Position numbers and translations under genes: made by a program
Shown here: positions 35,978 through 44,601 of the stretch, piece by piece
Layout of the letters: each line of letters starts with the position of its first letter
Numbering within the stretch: position 1 is the first letter of the stretch
From: Kurthia sibirica
GTDB lineage: Bacteria > Bacillota > Bacilli > Bacillales_A > Planococcaceae
Assembly: GCF_003143975.1 (NCBI RefSeq)
Contig: NZ_QFVR01000009.1
Coordinates: 1-64,000 of the forward strand
Direction: 5' to 3'
DNA: 64,000 nucleotides
Notes under the pieces: generated by a model
Told to the model about the DNA's origin: nothing
Database searches by the model: none
The model's input: only the letters and a program-made list of their open reading frames with translations

Positions 35978-38178
35978 TGTCAGCGGTCCGAAAAATCATT
36001 AATGACCAGAAAAGATGGCTTCTTTTATACATCATTTGGTCCAATGCAATCCTCTTTTGTTTTATGCAGTCATTACTTGCTATGTTACTCAATACAAGTA
36101 TGATTCTATGTGGTATTTTCATTCAAAAATGGCGCATTAGAAAGTATTTCTACATGCTATTAATAGGATTGATCGCGATAAGCAGTTATTGGATGCTGCA
36201 AATGTTTTTTTCAATTTGGAATACCTTTAGTGTAGAAATTACACGTCTATATAGATGGAAACTACCGCTTATGGAGCCAGCAATAGAGTCATTAGTACTG
36301 TTTACATTATTTATTTTAAGCCTACATTTATTGCTATTAACATGGAATAAAAGGTGGCTTACTCTAGTGATAACAGGGGTGGCAATCCTCCTTTTTATTA
36401 TTTTACAAAAAGAGCAATTTGTAAGTGCTTTATTAATAATCATGACACAATTTTCCCTTTACTATAGTTGGAAAAGCTCATTAAATAGTAATTGGAAGAT
36501 TCTGTTGCAAAGAGGTATTCCATTAGTGCTATTGTTTTCACTGCTGTATCTAGTTGAAAAACAATGGGGAAATCCACTGCAATTTATGCCACAGAAGGTC
36601 AACGAAATCGTACATGATAAGCGCTTTAATGTAAATGATGCAACAACTTTTGAAGAGGGACAAGTACAAAAAGTTGAAAAGCTTTCACAATCTGAGGCTA
36701 TTGCTTTGACTGTACGAATGGAGCAACCTCAAGCGATGTATTTAAAAGGTTTTATCGGAAGTTCATTTAATCGCAATGAGTGGAGAGCTCTTTCAAATGA
36801 AAAGGCTCTGGCGGTAGATTCCTATTTTTATTGGTTGGAAAAAGGCCGTTTCACAAGTAATACCATGCTAAGCCAGTTACAGAAAGCACAAGGGAAAGTA
36901 GAACAATCGAATGTCGTCATTCATCTAGACCATGCAATGACTAAGTATGCTTATGTACCTTATGAATTGAATTCTTTTCAAAAATCTACCAATTTAAATT
37001 TAGATGGTTTGACATACAATGAAAAATTATTTAGTAAGAAGGACTATACATATGGCATTCAGACAGGAAGTTTACAAAACTACGCATTAAGTGCAGCGAA
37101 GTTAAAAGAAAAGAATAAGGAAATAGAATCTTATTTAAAATTAGAAGGAAATTACCGTAAAGTTGTTTATGAAAACTATCTTGATGTATCGAAAGAAAAT
37201 GAAGAAGTAGTAGCAGATGATTTTCTTCATAAGAAAGATCTATCTTATGAAGAAGCGATTGAATATGTACAAAAAAAATTAGACGAAAAAATGACGTATA
37301 AAAAGGCTGTAGAACTCAAAGAGGATGATGTAGTCTCTGCCATTTGGCAAACAGAGAGAAGCGGCTTTAGTACGCATTATGCGACAATTGGTACTTTGGC
37401 ATTTCGAATGATGGGGATACCAGCAAGATATGTTGAAGGATATCTCGTAACGCCTCAATTAGTAGAAGAAAAGAAAGCATATGAAGAAATAAAAGTGCGA
37501 GAAAAAAATGCACATGCTTGGACGGAAATTTACATCGATCAAATTGGTTGGGTGCCGATTGAAGTAACGACACCATTTATTCAAATAATGCCTAAAATTA
37601 AAGTGGCGTATACACCAGAAAGTGAAGCAGGACATAGTACAAGCCAATCAAATGACGCACAAAGTAATATGGCGTCAGCTAGCAATCATAAAACGCAAAT
37701 CGAAGAACGACCAGAGATACTTTCACCACAACCTAAAAAGGAAAAAGAAACAATCAAATGGCAAGTTGTATCGATTATTCTACTGCTGTTCATTGTTCTC
37801 GTAATAGGCGTAATTCTTCTATTGAAATTAAGAAAAAGAAGAAAAGTCATTCGTTTATTATGGCAGCAAGTGACAAGTGAAAATGAAAAAGAAAGTATCG
37901 TAGCATCGATTCAGTTGGTTCATTATTGGTTTGAAAATATAATGGGGATTAATTGTATGAATCAGCCATTACACGAACAATTAAATCAATTAAATGGTGA
38001 ATTAAGTGAAGAAACTTTAAAACTTTATGAGGAATCGTTTATCGCCTATCAAGCATTACGGTATGGTGGGATAGCTACGAAGAAAACAACATTAGTTGAA
38101 GAAGTGAAAAAAGAAGTAATCGACTCTAAGAAATGGTTGCAAAAAGTAACTTTAAAATGGTGGAAGGGTTATTATTAA
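35977..38178 (+). CDS. Membrane transglutaminase-like protein with Cys-to-Ser substitution
   Basis: A 733-residue protein with about six N-terminal membrane helices (residues 10-195), an extracellular region with a transglutaminase-core domain (about 390-535), and a further membrane helix (about 588-612) before a cytoplasmic tail. In the core, GFSTHYATIGTLAFRMMGIP and ARYVEGYLV align with the papain-like site, but the nucleophile position usually held by Cys is Ser465 (codon AGT at 37369). The His is kept (His513 in NAHAWTE) and the Asp position is Glu529 (GWVPIEVTTP). It may be a non-catalytic binding module or have altered chemistry. Last gene of the MoxR-DUF58-transglutaminase trio and of the B12 locus. 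Confidence 0.85.
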   Translation: MSAVRKIINDQKRWLLLYIIWSNAILFCFMQSLLAMLLNTSMILCGIFIQKWRIRKYFYMLLIGLIAISSYWMLQMFFSIWNTFSVEITRLYRWKLPLMEPAIESLVLFTLFILSLHLLLLTWNKRWLTLVITGVAILLFIILQKEQFVSALLIIMTQFSLYYSWKSSLNSNWKILLQRGIPLVLLFSLLYLVEKQWGNPLQFMPQKVNEIVHDKRFNVNDATTFEEGQVQKVEKLSQSEAIALTVRMEQPQAMYLKGFIGSSFNRNEWRALSNEKALAVDSYFYWLEKGRFTSNTMLSQLQKAQGKVEQSNVVIHLDHAMTKYAYVPYELNSFQKSTNLNLDGLTYNEKLFSKKDYTYGIQTGSLQNYALSAAKLKEKNKEIESYLKLEGNYRKVVYENYLDVSKENEEVVADDFLHKKDLSYEEAIEYVQKKLDEKMTYKKAVELKEDDVVSAIWQTERSGFSTHYATIGTLAFRMMGIPARYVEGYLVTPQLVEEKKAYEEIKVREKNAHAWTEIYIDQIGWVPIEVTTPFIQIMPKIKVAYTPESEAGHSTSQSNDAQSNMASASNHKTQIEERPEILSPQPKKEKETIKWQVVSIILLLFIVLVIGVILLLKLRKRRKVIRLLWQQVTSENEKESIVASIQLVHYWFENIMGINCMNQPLHEQLNQLNGELSEETLKLYEESFIAYQALRYGGIATKKTTLVEEVKKEVIDSKKWLQKVTLKWWKGYY

Positions 38179-38303
38179 CTGATTAAAAAAGGTCGTCATT
38201 TAGGAAGGGGACTGATCTGATCCCTTCAGATTAGAGAAAACAACAAAGCATCTTCAAAGAATTCGGGTATAGATACCTATTATTTTTTGGAGGTGTATTT
38301 TTT

Positions 38304-38567
38304 ATGAGCATACGTATAAGTTACCCATACGAAGTTAAAATGAAAGCTGTTCAGATGAAATTCGCTGGTGTTCCAACCAAGCAAATTTTAACAGCATTAA
38401 ATAGTCAAAATAGCACACAAGTTGAAACGTGGACATGCTAGTATAAAAATGGTGAGCTAGAACGATTTAAACAATCTGTAAGCAAACAATCTAGTTATGG
38501 AAAAGGATCTAATCACCTTTCAGCTATACAAAAATCAGAACTTGAGAAGCGATTTTTAAAACAATAA
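38304..38567 (+). pseudogene. IS3-family transposase OrfA remnant
   Basis: After GGAGGTG the frame reads MSIRISYPYEVKMKAVQMKF and AGVPTKQILTALN, then meets TAG at 38439 where the family has Trp, and continues YKNGELERFKQSVSKQ...YGKGSNHLS to TAA at 38567. This is the helix-turn-helix OrfA of an IS3 element. OrfB and the right end are absent, and sequence identity to a complete element ends here. It lies just after the B12 locus. Confidence 0.8.
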
Positions 38568-38664
38568 ATTTAGGTGTTAAAAGAGCGCTATAGCGGGGTT
38601 TTTAAATAATTAAGCGTATATAAATAAAAAAATTATTGAGAATTTTTATCAATTAGCTTGAAAT

Positions 38665-38679
38665 TGATAATCATTATCA
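38665..38679 (+). promoter_or_regulatory. Fur box upstream of the AraC regulator
   Basis: TGATAATCATTATCA is a perfect 7-1-7 inverted repeat identical to the Fur-family core, 35 bases before the AraC-type gene. It predicts iron-repressed expression. Confidence 0.85.
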
Positions 38680-38713
38680 TTTATAATCATGATAAGAACA
38701 TGGAGGTTTTGAT

Positions 38714-39541
38714 ATGGATACCACAATGATTGATATTACTTCTTACTTTGCTAACGCATCAATTTCATTATCGAATATTTTTACTGATGAGGCTTCAGTG
38801 CAAGCAACATTTACACATATACATACACAATCGAGTGCGTTAATTTTCCCGTTGGAAGGTAATGCTTGGATTCACGCAGGTCAAGAACGTTTTTTTATGA
38901 CACCAGGCCGCATTTTACACATTAGTAAAGAGCATATGCTTCATCTGGAAAATTGTGGTAATGGCGATTTTAAATACGCTGTTGTACAATATACGATTGA
39001 TGAACAAGTGAGTACTGAAAAAGTGTATCATCGGACTTTTTTATTGAGAATATCAGATAGCAATTTATATCGTCAGCCGATTGATCAGTTAATCGCAGTA
39101 CAAGCATTACCAGGGGCAATGGCAGCTTTAAATCGTCGTGCATTATTTTACCAACTTTTGCAATATTGTGTGGAAGGCGCTCGAGATCAACAGCTACAAG
39201 CAACGGTAGAAACGATGGATTTAATTATTAAATATATCCAAGAGAATTATACAGATAAAATAAATGTTACAAAGATTGCGCATAAATATAATCTTGAAAG
39301 ACGCAGATTGGCGTATCTATTTGAAAAACATACAGGTTTATCACCTAACACATATATTACAGAATACCGTATTTCAAAAGCAAAAATACTATTAGAACGA
39401 GCAGAGCTATCGATTGCAGAAGTAGCGGAGCGCGTTGGTTATGATGACTGTTTTTATTTCAGTCGTGTCTTTAAAAAACAAACAGGTCAATCACCATCAA
39501 TTTATAGGAGAAAACAACAAATAAGTTGGGCAAATAACTAA
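38714..39541 (+). CDS. AraC family transcriptional regulator, iron-regulated
   Basis: A 275-residue regulator. The N-terminal part (about 1-130) has a cupin-like sensor pattern (FPLEGNAWIHAGQERFFMTPG). The C-terminal part (about 170-270) holds both AraC helix-turn-helix units: INVTKIAHKYNLERRRLAYLF and LSIAEVAERVGYDDCFYFSR with VFKKQTGQSPSIYR. A Fur box lies in its promoter and another precedes the next gene, a flavoprotein reductase. This recalls Bacillus Btr-type activators of siderophore uptake that sense the ferric siderophore. Its true targets are unknown. TGGAGG precedes the ATG. Confidence 0.85.
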   Translation: MDTTMIDITSYFANASISLSNIFTDEASVQATFTHIHTQSSALIFPLEGNAWIHAGQERFFMTPGRILHISKEHMLHLENCGNGDFKYAVVQYTIDEQVSTEKVYHRTFLLRISDSNLYRQPIDQLIAVQALPGAMAALNRRALFYQLLQYCVEGARDQQLQATVETMDLIIKYIQENYTDKINVTKIAHKYNLERRRLAYLFEKHTGLSPNTYITEYRISKAKILLERAELSIAEVAERVGYDDCFYFSRVFKKQTGQSPSIYRRKQQISWANN

Positions 39542-39557
39542 AAAAGTGTTATTATAG

Positions 39558-39572
39558 TGATAATGATTATCA
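39558..39572 (+). promoter_or_regulatory. Fur box upstream of the flavoprotein reductase
   Basis: TGATAATGATTATCA, a perfect 7-1-7 Fur-type dyad, lies 37 bases before the reductase start. Confidence 0.85.
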
Positions 39573-39609
39573 TTGTCAAAACTGAAACTGGCAGACTGGA
39601 GCGATTTAA

Positions 39610-40626
39610 ATGCATGATCTATATGATGTAACGATTATTGGTGGAGGAGCAGCAGGTTTATATTCCTCTTTTTATAGTGGACTTCGAGGGATGAAAACGA
39701 AAATAATAGAATACCAATCCTCTTTAGGTGGTAAGGTACAATTATTCCCCGAAAAGAAAATTTGGGATATTGGTGGTCAACCACCTATTACTGGTGACGC
39801 CTTCATCAAACAATTAATTGCACAGGCATTAACATTTAATCCAACGGTTGAATTGAATACAAAGGTAGTACAATTGGAAGAACGAGCAGATGGTATTTTT
39901 GATATTCACACGAATACAGGATCACATTATAGTAAAACCGTTATTTTTGCAGTTGGTGGTGGTATTATTAATCCACAGAAACTGTCGGTTGATGGTGTAC
40001 CAAAAGCAGATTTGAAAAACCTACATTATGTCGTACGTAGTTTTGAACAATTCCGAGACCAACATGTTGTTGTATCGGGTGGTGGTAATACGGCAATCGA
40101 TTGGGCAAACGAGTTAAAAGGCATCGCGAAAGAGATTCATGTCGTTTACCGAGGAGAAGAATTGAGTGCACATGAATCACAGGTTACATTTTTAAAAGAC
40201 CATGCACATGTGCAACTAAATACAACGATTCATCGTGTTATTGCAAATGATGAGACAAGAGCCATTGAAAAAATAGTATTACAAAATACAATAGATCAAA
40301 GTGAAACAGAAGTCGCCGTTGACCATTTAATTGTAAGTCACGGCTTTGATATGGACCAATCAATTGATTTTAAATTATCTAAGGAATTAGGACGTGTCAA
40401 TGACTTTTATGTTGAAACGACTGCACAAACAGTGACAGCTATTCCAGGGTTATTTGCAGCAGGTGATATCGCAAGTTATAGCGGTAAAGTTAATTTGTTA
40501 GTAGGATGCTTTCAAGATGCTGTTAATGCTGTCAATATGGCGAAATTGCATATTGAACCACAAGCAAATAAAACAGCAATGGTGAGTTCTCACAATGAAC
40601 GAGTACAAAAAACCTATGCATTATAA
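39610..40626 (+). CDS. Ferredoxin-NADP reductase-like flavoprotein (possible siderophore reductase)
   Basis: A 338-residue FAD/NAD(P)H oxidoreductase of the thioredoxin-reductase-like FNR type (compare YumC). Visible parts: FAD-binding GGGAAGLYSSFYSGLRG near the N-terminus, NADPH-binding VVSGGGNTAIDWANELKG (about residues 156-173), and the second FAD motif IPGLFAAGDIASY (about 280-292). No redox-active CxxC is present, so it is not thioredoxin reductase. Because a Fur box controls it and an iron-type AraC regulator is upstream, reduction of ferric siderophores (as for staphylococcal IruO) is a reasonable inference. Confidence 0.85.
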   Translation: MHDLYDVTIIGGGAAGLYSSFYSGLRGMKTKIIEYQSSLGGKVQLFPEKKIWDIGGQPPITGDAFIKQLIAQALTFNPTVELNTKVVQLEERADGIFDIHTNTGSHYSKTVIFAVGGGIINPQKLSVDGVPKADLKNLHYVVRSFEQFRDQHVVVSGGGNTAIDWANELKGIAKEIHVVYRGEELSAHESQVTFLKDHAHVQLNTTIHRVIANDETRAIEKIVLQNTIDQSETEVAVDHLIVSHGFDMDQSIDFKLSKELGRVNDFYVETTAQTVTAIPGLFAAGDIASYSGKVNLLVGCFQDAVNAVNMAKLHIEPQANKTAMVSSHNERVQKTYAL

Positions 40627-40736
40627 CATTTAAAAACATGCTTGATTAAGGGCGTATCGCATATAATTTAGATGCGGTCATTTCACTTAGGCACTTTGGA
40701 TGAAGAGCCTGAGACAAACGTATTTTCAACAAAGAA

Positions 40737-40775
40737 AATCCCGTATGATTTTTCGAAATCATACGGGATTATTCA
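40737..40775 (+). terminator. Terminator downstream of the reductase gene
   Basis: aatcccgtatgattt (40737-40751) pairs with aaatcatacgggatt (40756-40770) around a TTCG-type loop. Confidence 0.75.
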
Positions 40776-40789
40776 TTTTAAGTCATTTC

Positions 40790-40882
40790 CGCTTTGAAAA
40801 ACACTTTCCGCGGACATGTTTTCAAACGCCTCGTCACTGCGTCCCTGTGAGGTTTTCAGATCATGCTATTCCTGCAGGAGTC
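40790..40882 (+). repeat. Dispersed intergenic repeat interrupted by an IS
   Basis: The stretch with ctttccgcgg at one side and cctgcaggagtc at the other is the type of dispersed repeat common between genes of Bacillaceae. The ISL3-derived element is inserted at its right end: the repeat appears to resume with gcgcgttcaattg after 41918. Confidence 0.45.
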
Positions 40883-40890
40883 ATTTTTTG

Positions 40891-41910
40891 GGTTCTATTA
40901 TATATGTTGGGGTATTAAAACAATTCATGTTTTAGACAATTAGAAATAGCGAAAGCTTTCCGCCGACAAGTATCGCACTTTTTATTTTCACCGTAGGTGA
41001 AAATAAAGGATTGCTTACTACTTGTTTTTCGGCAGGAGTCTTCGCCATTTCTTTTAATCATGATAAACATACCTAAAAATAGACAGAAAAAAGCACAGGT
41101 TCACCAAATCTTCTATACTTAAAATACTGAATAATAAGTAAAGGCAGAAAGGTGAGCTGTGCTATATGAAGTCTATCATGAATATCCCAGGATTAAAAGA
41201 TATTTTAGTCACCAAAATGGAAGAAATTGAGGGTAAGTATGCTCTTTTTATAGAAATGCCGAAGCATTCACCTATTTGTCCAGCTTGTCAGTCAATTACT
41301 TCGAAAGTACAGGATGATCGAATACAAAAAATGAACCATTTAAAATGGTTTGAACGACTTACGGTTTTATATTATAAGCGTCGACGCTATGTCTGTTCTT
41401 GTGGAAAACGTTTTTCAAAAGAATGGCATCAAGCGATTCAAATGCTATGCGTTAAATCACCTACATTCCAATCAGTTGCTGAGAAAATGGGGACATCTAG
41501 TTCAACTGTTATTCGTCGTTTTGATCAAGTCGCAGAACAACAATTAGTGTTAGGTGTCACGCTACCAAAAGCAATCGCAATTGATGCATATAAAGGAGAT
41601 ACAAATGCAGGTAAATTCCAACTAATCATTGCCAATGCAGAAACACATGAACCGATTGCTATCTTGCCAAATCGTCGAAAAGATACGATAAAACAGTACT
41701 TACAAAGGTTCGGTGATCAAGTAGAAATCGTTGTAATGGATAGGAATCAATGAAACGAAACGCATATGGTTATAAACGATTTGATCGATTGAGAGCGAAG
41801 ATTTTACTAACATTAAAGTATAAAGAAGTTGGTTTACATTTGGGCTAAATGAAAAAGGTGAATGAAATTGAAAATCCAATTTCATTCACCCCAACATTTG
41901 ACACAGAGTC
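40891..41910 (+). mobile_element. Non-autonomous ISL3-type element, copy 1
   Basis: A 1020-bp element. The left end ggttctattatatatgttgg is an imperfect inverted copy of the right end ccaacatttgacacagagtc. The flanking octamers are attttttg (40883-40890) and gttttttg (41911-41918), a target duplication with one change. It carries only the two ends of a transposase gene; the middle is missing. Copy 2 at 51935 has exactly the same internal junction, so the deleted form itself has moved, presumably with help from a complete element elsewhere. Confidence 0.8.
41166..41847 (+). pseudogene. ISL3-family transposase, internally deleted
   Basis: The first part encodes the zinc-binding CPACQS...CSCGKRF and a helix-turn-helix region, then AIDAYKGDTNAGKFQ and QVEIVVMDRNQ, and stops at 41753. 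Directly after it, in another frame, come the last 32 residues of the protein (NAYGYKRFDRLRAKILL...GLHLG, stop 41847). The bulk of the catalytic domain between them is lost. A second deletion of 39 bases after CSCGKRFS, between short direct repeats, removes 13 residues that copy 2 still has. Confidence 0.85.
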
Positions 41911-42043
41911 GTTTTTTGCGCGTTCAATTGATTTGATGATTCATATTTGAGCTAAATAGAAAAATATAATTTTACTCATAACTAGATCTACTATAAAATT
42001 ACCTGTCGTTTTTCAAATATTGTCAGTGCAAATAGCATCATAT

Positions 42044-42076
42044 AAAAAAACTGTAGTACCAGTGGATACTACAGTT
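42044..42076 (-). terminator. Terminator of the MATE gene
   Basis: aactgtagta (42049-42058) pairs with tactacagtt (42067-42076); on the minus strand it is followed by seven T. The 130 bases between the IS end and this hairpin show nothing else. Confidence 0.8.
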
Positions 42077-42090
42077 CATCAATAAGTAGC

Positions 42091-43458
42091 CTATTCTTTG
42101 GGAATGGGATGAAGCCTTGGGTTTTTAATGATTAATATGATTAAACCCATAGCCGTTAAACCTTCTGCAATTGGAAAGGCAAGCCAAATGAGCTCTGAAT
42201 TCCCGAATTTTGGTAATACATAAAGTAAGGGCATAAAGAGGAGAATGCTACGTGTTAACACTATCCAAGTCGAAAAACGAATGCGTTTGATTGCTTGGAA
42301 GTACTCGGCAATCACCAGGTTAAAACCTAAAAATAAATAACCGACAAAAAATAATGTAATTCCTTTTGTCGTATAGTTAATTACCGCTTCATCTTGAATA
42401 CCAAATAACATAAGAATAAGTGATTTACCGAATAGCCCAACGATAAACAACATGACGCCAATACCGATGGCTGTTAAGATGCCAAGCTTTAAGAAAATAC
42501 GAAGTCGATCATAGAGCTTGGCCCCAAAATGATAGCTCACAATTGGTTGAAGAGATGCACCAACTGCGATGAAAATCATTAGAAATACAGCGTGTAGATA
42601 ATTGATGATGGCGTAAGAAGTCACCCCAATAGTACCAGCAAAAAATAAAAAGGTAATATTATATGCCACAACGGTCAGGGCAAAACTCATTTCGACAACG
42701 TAACTTGGTAAGCCAATTTGTAAAATGGATAGCATGCTTTTAACATGGAAATCTGGTTTTGCCCACTTTAAATGGCTGTTAGGTCGTTTGAAGTGTAGTA
42801 GTAATACAGCAAGGCCAACTACTGTTGATAGAGCAGTAGCATAGGCTGCTCCTGTAACACCCCATTGCCAAACGAAGATAAAGAAATAGTTTAATATGAT
42901 ATTCAATATAGCAGTAATACCAAGACCCGTCATCGCAAGTTTTGGATTACCGTCATTACGTATAAAAATACTTATTATATTTTCCAATACATAAACGAAG
43001 CCAAATAATAAAATGACAAATAAATAGTCACGGACATAAGGGTAGGTGATGGCGCTAGCGCCAAATAAATAGGCAATTTCTTTGAGTTTCCATAAACCGA
43101 TGATTATGAATACACCAACAATGATACTTGTTAAAATAACAGAACGAGTAAAAATGGATTGAGCTTCCTTCTTTTTCCCTTCTCCTAATGCAATAGAGAA
43201 TAGTGTTGCACCACCCATGCCAATCCAGAGTGATACTGCTAATAAGATAGAGAAAATAGGTGTGGCAATGTTTATACCAGCTAATGCATCTTCCCCGACA
43301 CCATGACTGACAAATATACCATCGACTAATATATTGCTCGCCATTAATAACATGCCAAGCAACGAAGGAATTAAATAAGAAATAAAAAGTTTTCTAGGGT
43401 TTGTTTTTTGCAGTTTGAATGACATTTCATCAAGCTGCTTCGTAGTTGTTGCCATCAT
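42091..43458 (-). CDS. MATE family efflux transporter
   Basis: A 455-residue protein with twelve hydrophobic segments in two similar halves. MATE features include NPRKLFISYLIPSLLGMLL at the first helix, VDGIFVSHGVGEDALAGINI, and GVTGAAYATALS. It belongs to the MepA-like branch, which exports cationic drugs by sodium or proton exchange; the substrate is not predictable. It is divergent from a MerR-type regulator, and the shared intergenic region has a MerR-style promoter, so drug-induced expression is likely. Two ATG codons lie at the start. Confidence 0.9.
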   Translation of the reverse strand: MMATTTKQLDEMSFKLQKTNPRKLFISYLIPSLLGMLLMASNILVDGIFVSHGVGEDALAGINIATPIFSILLAVSLWIGMGGATLFSIALGEGKKKEAQSIFTRSVILTSIIVGVFIIIGLWKLKEIAYLFGASAITYPYVRDYLFVILLFGFVYVLENIISIFIRNDGNPKLAMTGLGITAILNIILNYFFIFVWQWGVTGAAYATALSTVVGLAVLLLHFKRPNSHLKWAKPDFHVKSMLSILQIGLPSYVVEMSFALTVVAYNITFLFFAGTIGVTSYAIINYLHAVFLMIFIAVGASLQPIVSYHFGAKLYDRLRIFLKLGILTAIGIGVMLFIVGLFGKSLILMLFGIQDEAVINYTTKGITLFFVGYLFLGFNLVIAEYFQAIKRIRFSTWIVLTRSILLFMPLLYVLPKFGNSELIWLAFPIAEGLTAMGLIILIIKNPRLHPIPKE

Positions 43459-43489
43459 AATTCGTCCTTTCTACTAGTGAATACTACTT

Positions 43490-43520
43490 ATCGTAAACTA
43501 TATGGTTACCAGACAGTCAA
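43490..43520 (-). promoter_or_regulatory. MerR-type promoter-operator of the MATE gene
   Basis: On the minus strand TTGACT (complement of 43515-43520) and TACGAT (complement of 43490-43495) are 19 bases apart, the over-long spacer typical of MerR-activated promoters. The spacer carries a dyad, ACTATATGGT and ACCAGACAGT around a central base (43497-43517), matching at 8 of 10 positions. Confidence 0.75.
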
Positions 43521-43597
43521 GACTTTTTTTTATAGTTTTAAAAAAAATGAAAATAGTTTAGAATATGGATTACAATGAGTTATGAAGGGGTGTTGCT

Positions 43598-44425
43598 ATG
43601 CAAGAAAATCTAAAAGGTTTTTTTACAACAGGTGAATTTGCACGTTTGTGTCATGTAAAAAAACAAACGCTATTTCATTACGATGATATTGGTCTATTAA
43701 AACCTGAAATAAGAAAAAAAAATGGATATCGTTACTACTCATACCAACAATTTTATGTCTTCGGTGTAATCGAGTTATTGAAGGAATTTGATATGCCCTT
43801 AAAAGAAATTAAAGTATTTATGACAAATAAATCACCACAACAACTGATAGAATTATTCGAAGATAAAAAGCGGCAAATACGCGATAAAATGGCGCATTTA
43901 CAGCAGCTTGAACGCATAATAGATACGCAACTTGCGTTTACTCAGTATGGGATTGATACCGATTTTACAACTATATCTATCGTAGAAGAATACGAAGAAC
44001 GATTCTTTTTGAGTCCCTCGGTAGAACACGCAAATGATAAGGAATTTGTTGGCGCAGTATCAGAATTTTTAGAAGAATTATTTGCGAAAAAAATAGATAT
44101 TGGTTACCCGATTGGGGCAATTTTAAGCTATGAAAATAGGCTGGCAAAACAGTATGAAAACTATCGTTTTTTATACACAAAAATAGCACCAACAAAATTA
44201 GTAATACCACAACATATTAGGCCGGCAGGACAATATATTGTGGGTTTCCATATTGGGCCAGAGCATTTAAAAGGAGAAAGTTATGAAAAAATTACGAACT
44301 TTAGTATGCAGCATAATATGCGCTTAGTTGGTGATTCTTATGAGGAATACGTTTTTGAAGAAGCTGCAGTAGCTACAATAGATAATTATGTTACACAAAT
44401 AAAAATACGTATTGAATATATATAA
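43598..44425 (+). CDS. MerR family regulator with effector-binding domain
   Basis: A 275-residue regulator. An N-terminal MerR winged helix (FFTTGEFARLCHVKKQTLFH and YDDIGLLKPEIRKKNGYRYY) is followed by a coiled-coil dimer helix (about residues 80-115) and a C-terminal GyrI-like effector-binding domain (about 125-275), as in BmrR-type multidrug sensors. It probably activates the divergent MATE pump by untwisting the 19-bp spacer when a drug binds. GGGGTG precedes the ATG. Confidence 0.85.
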   Translation: MQENLKGFFTTGEFARLCHVKKQTLFHYDDIGLLKPEIRKKNGYRYYSYQQFYVFGVIELLKEFDMPLKEIKVFMTNKSPQQLIELFEDKKRQIRDKMAHLQQLERIIDTQLAFTQYGIDTDFTTISIVEEYEERFFLSPSVEHANDKEFVGAVSEFLEELFAKKIDIGYPIGAILSYENRLAKQYENYRFLYTKIAPTKLVIPQHIRPAGQYIVGFHIGPEHLKGESYEKITNFSMQHNMRLVGDSYEEYVFEEAAVATIDNYVTQIKIRIEYI

Positions 44426-44601
44426 ACTAAACGTCCATTTCAAAGCCAATTGACTACTATCCTTGGCGGAGAATGGATGTTTTTGTTTTCTAATTATTCA
44501 ATATGGGTATACATATTCGTAATTAAATACTTTTACATAATAGAAAATACCTCATAATAAAAAGGAATGTAAGGCGTGTTTGTAAAGAATGGAGTGTTCC
44601 A

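Noticed and set aside
40700-40918. 72-residue open frame downstream of the reductase
   Set aside because: It covers a terminator hairpin, a dispersed repeat and the left end of the ISL3 element.
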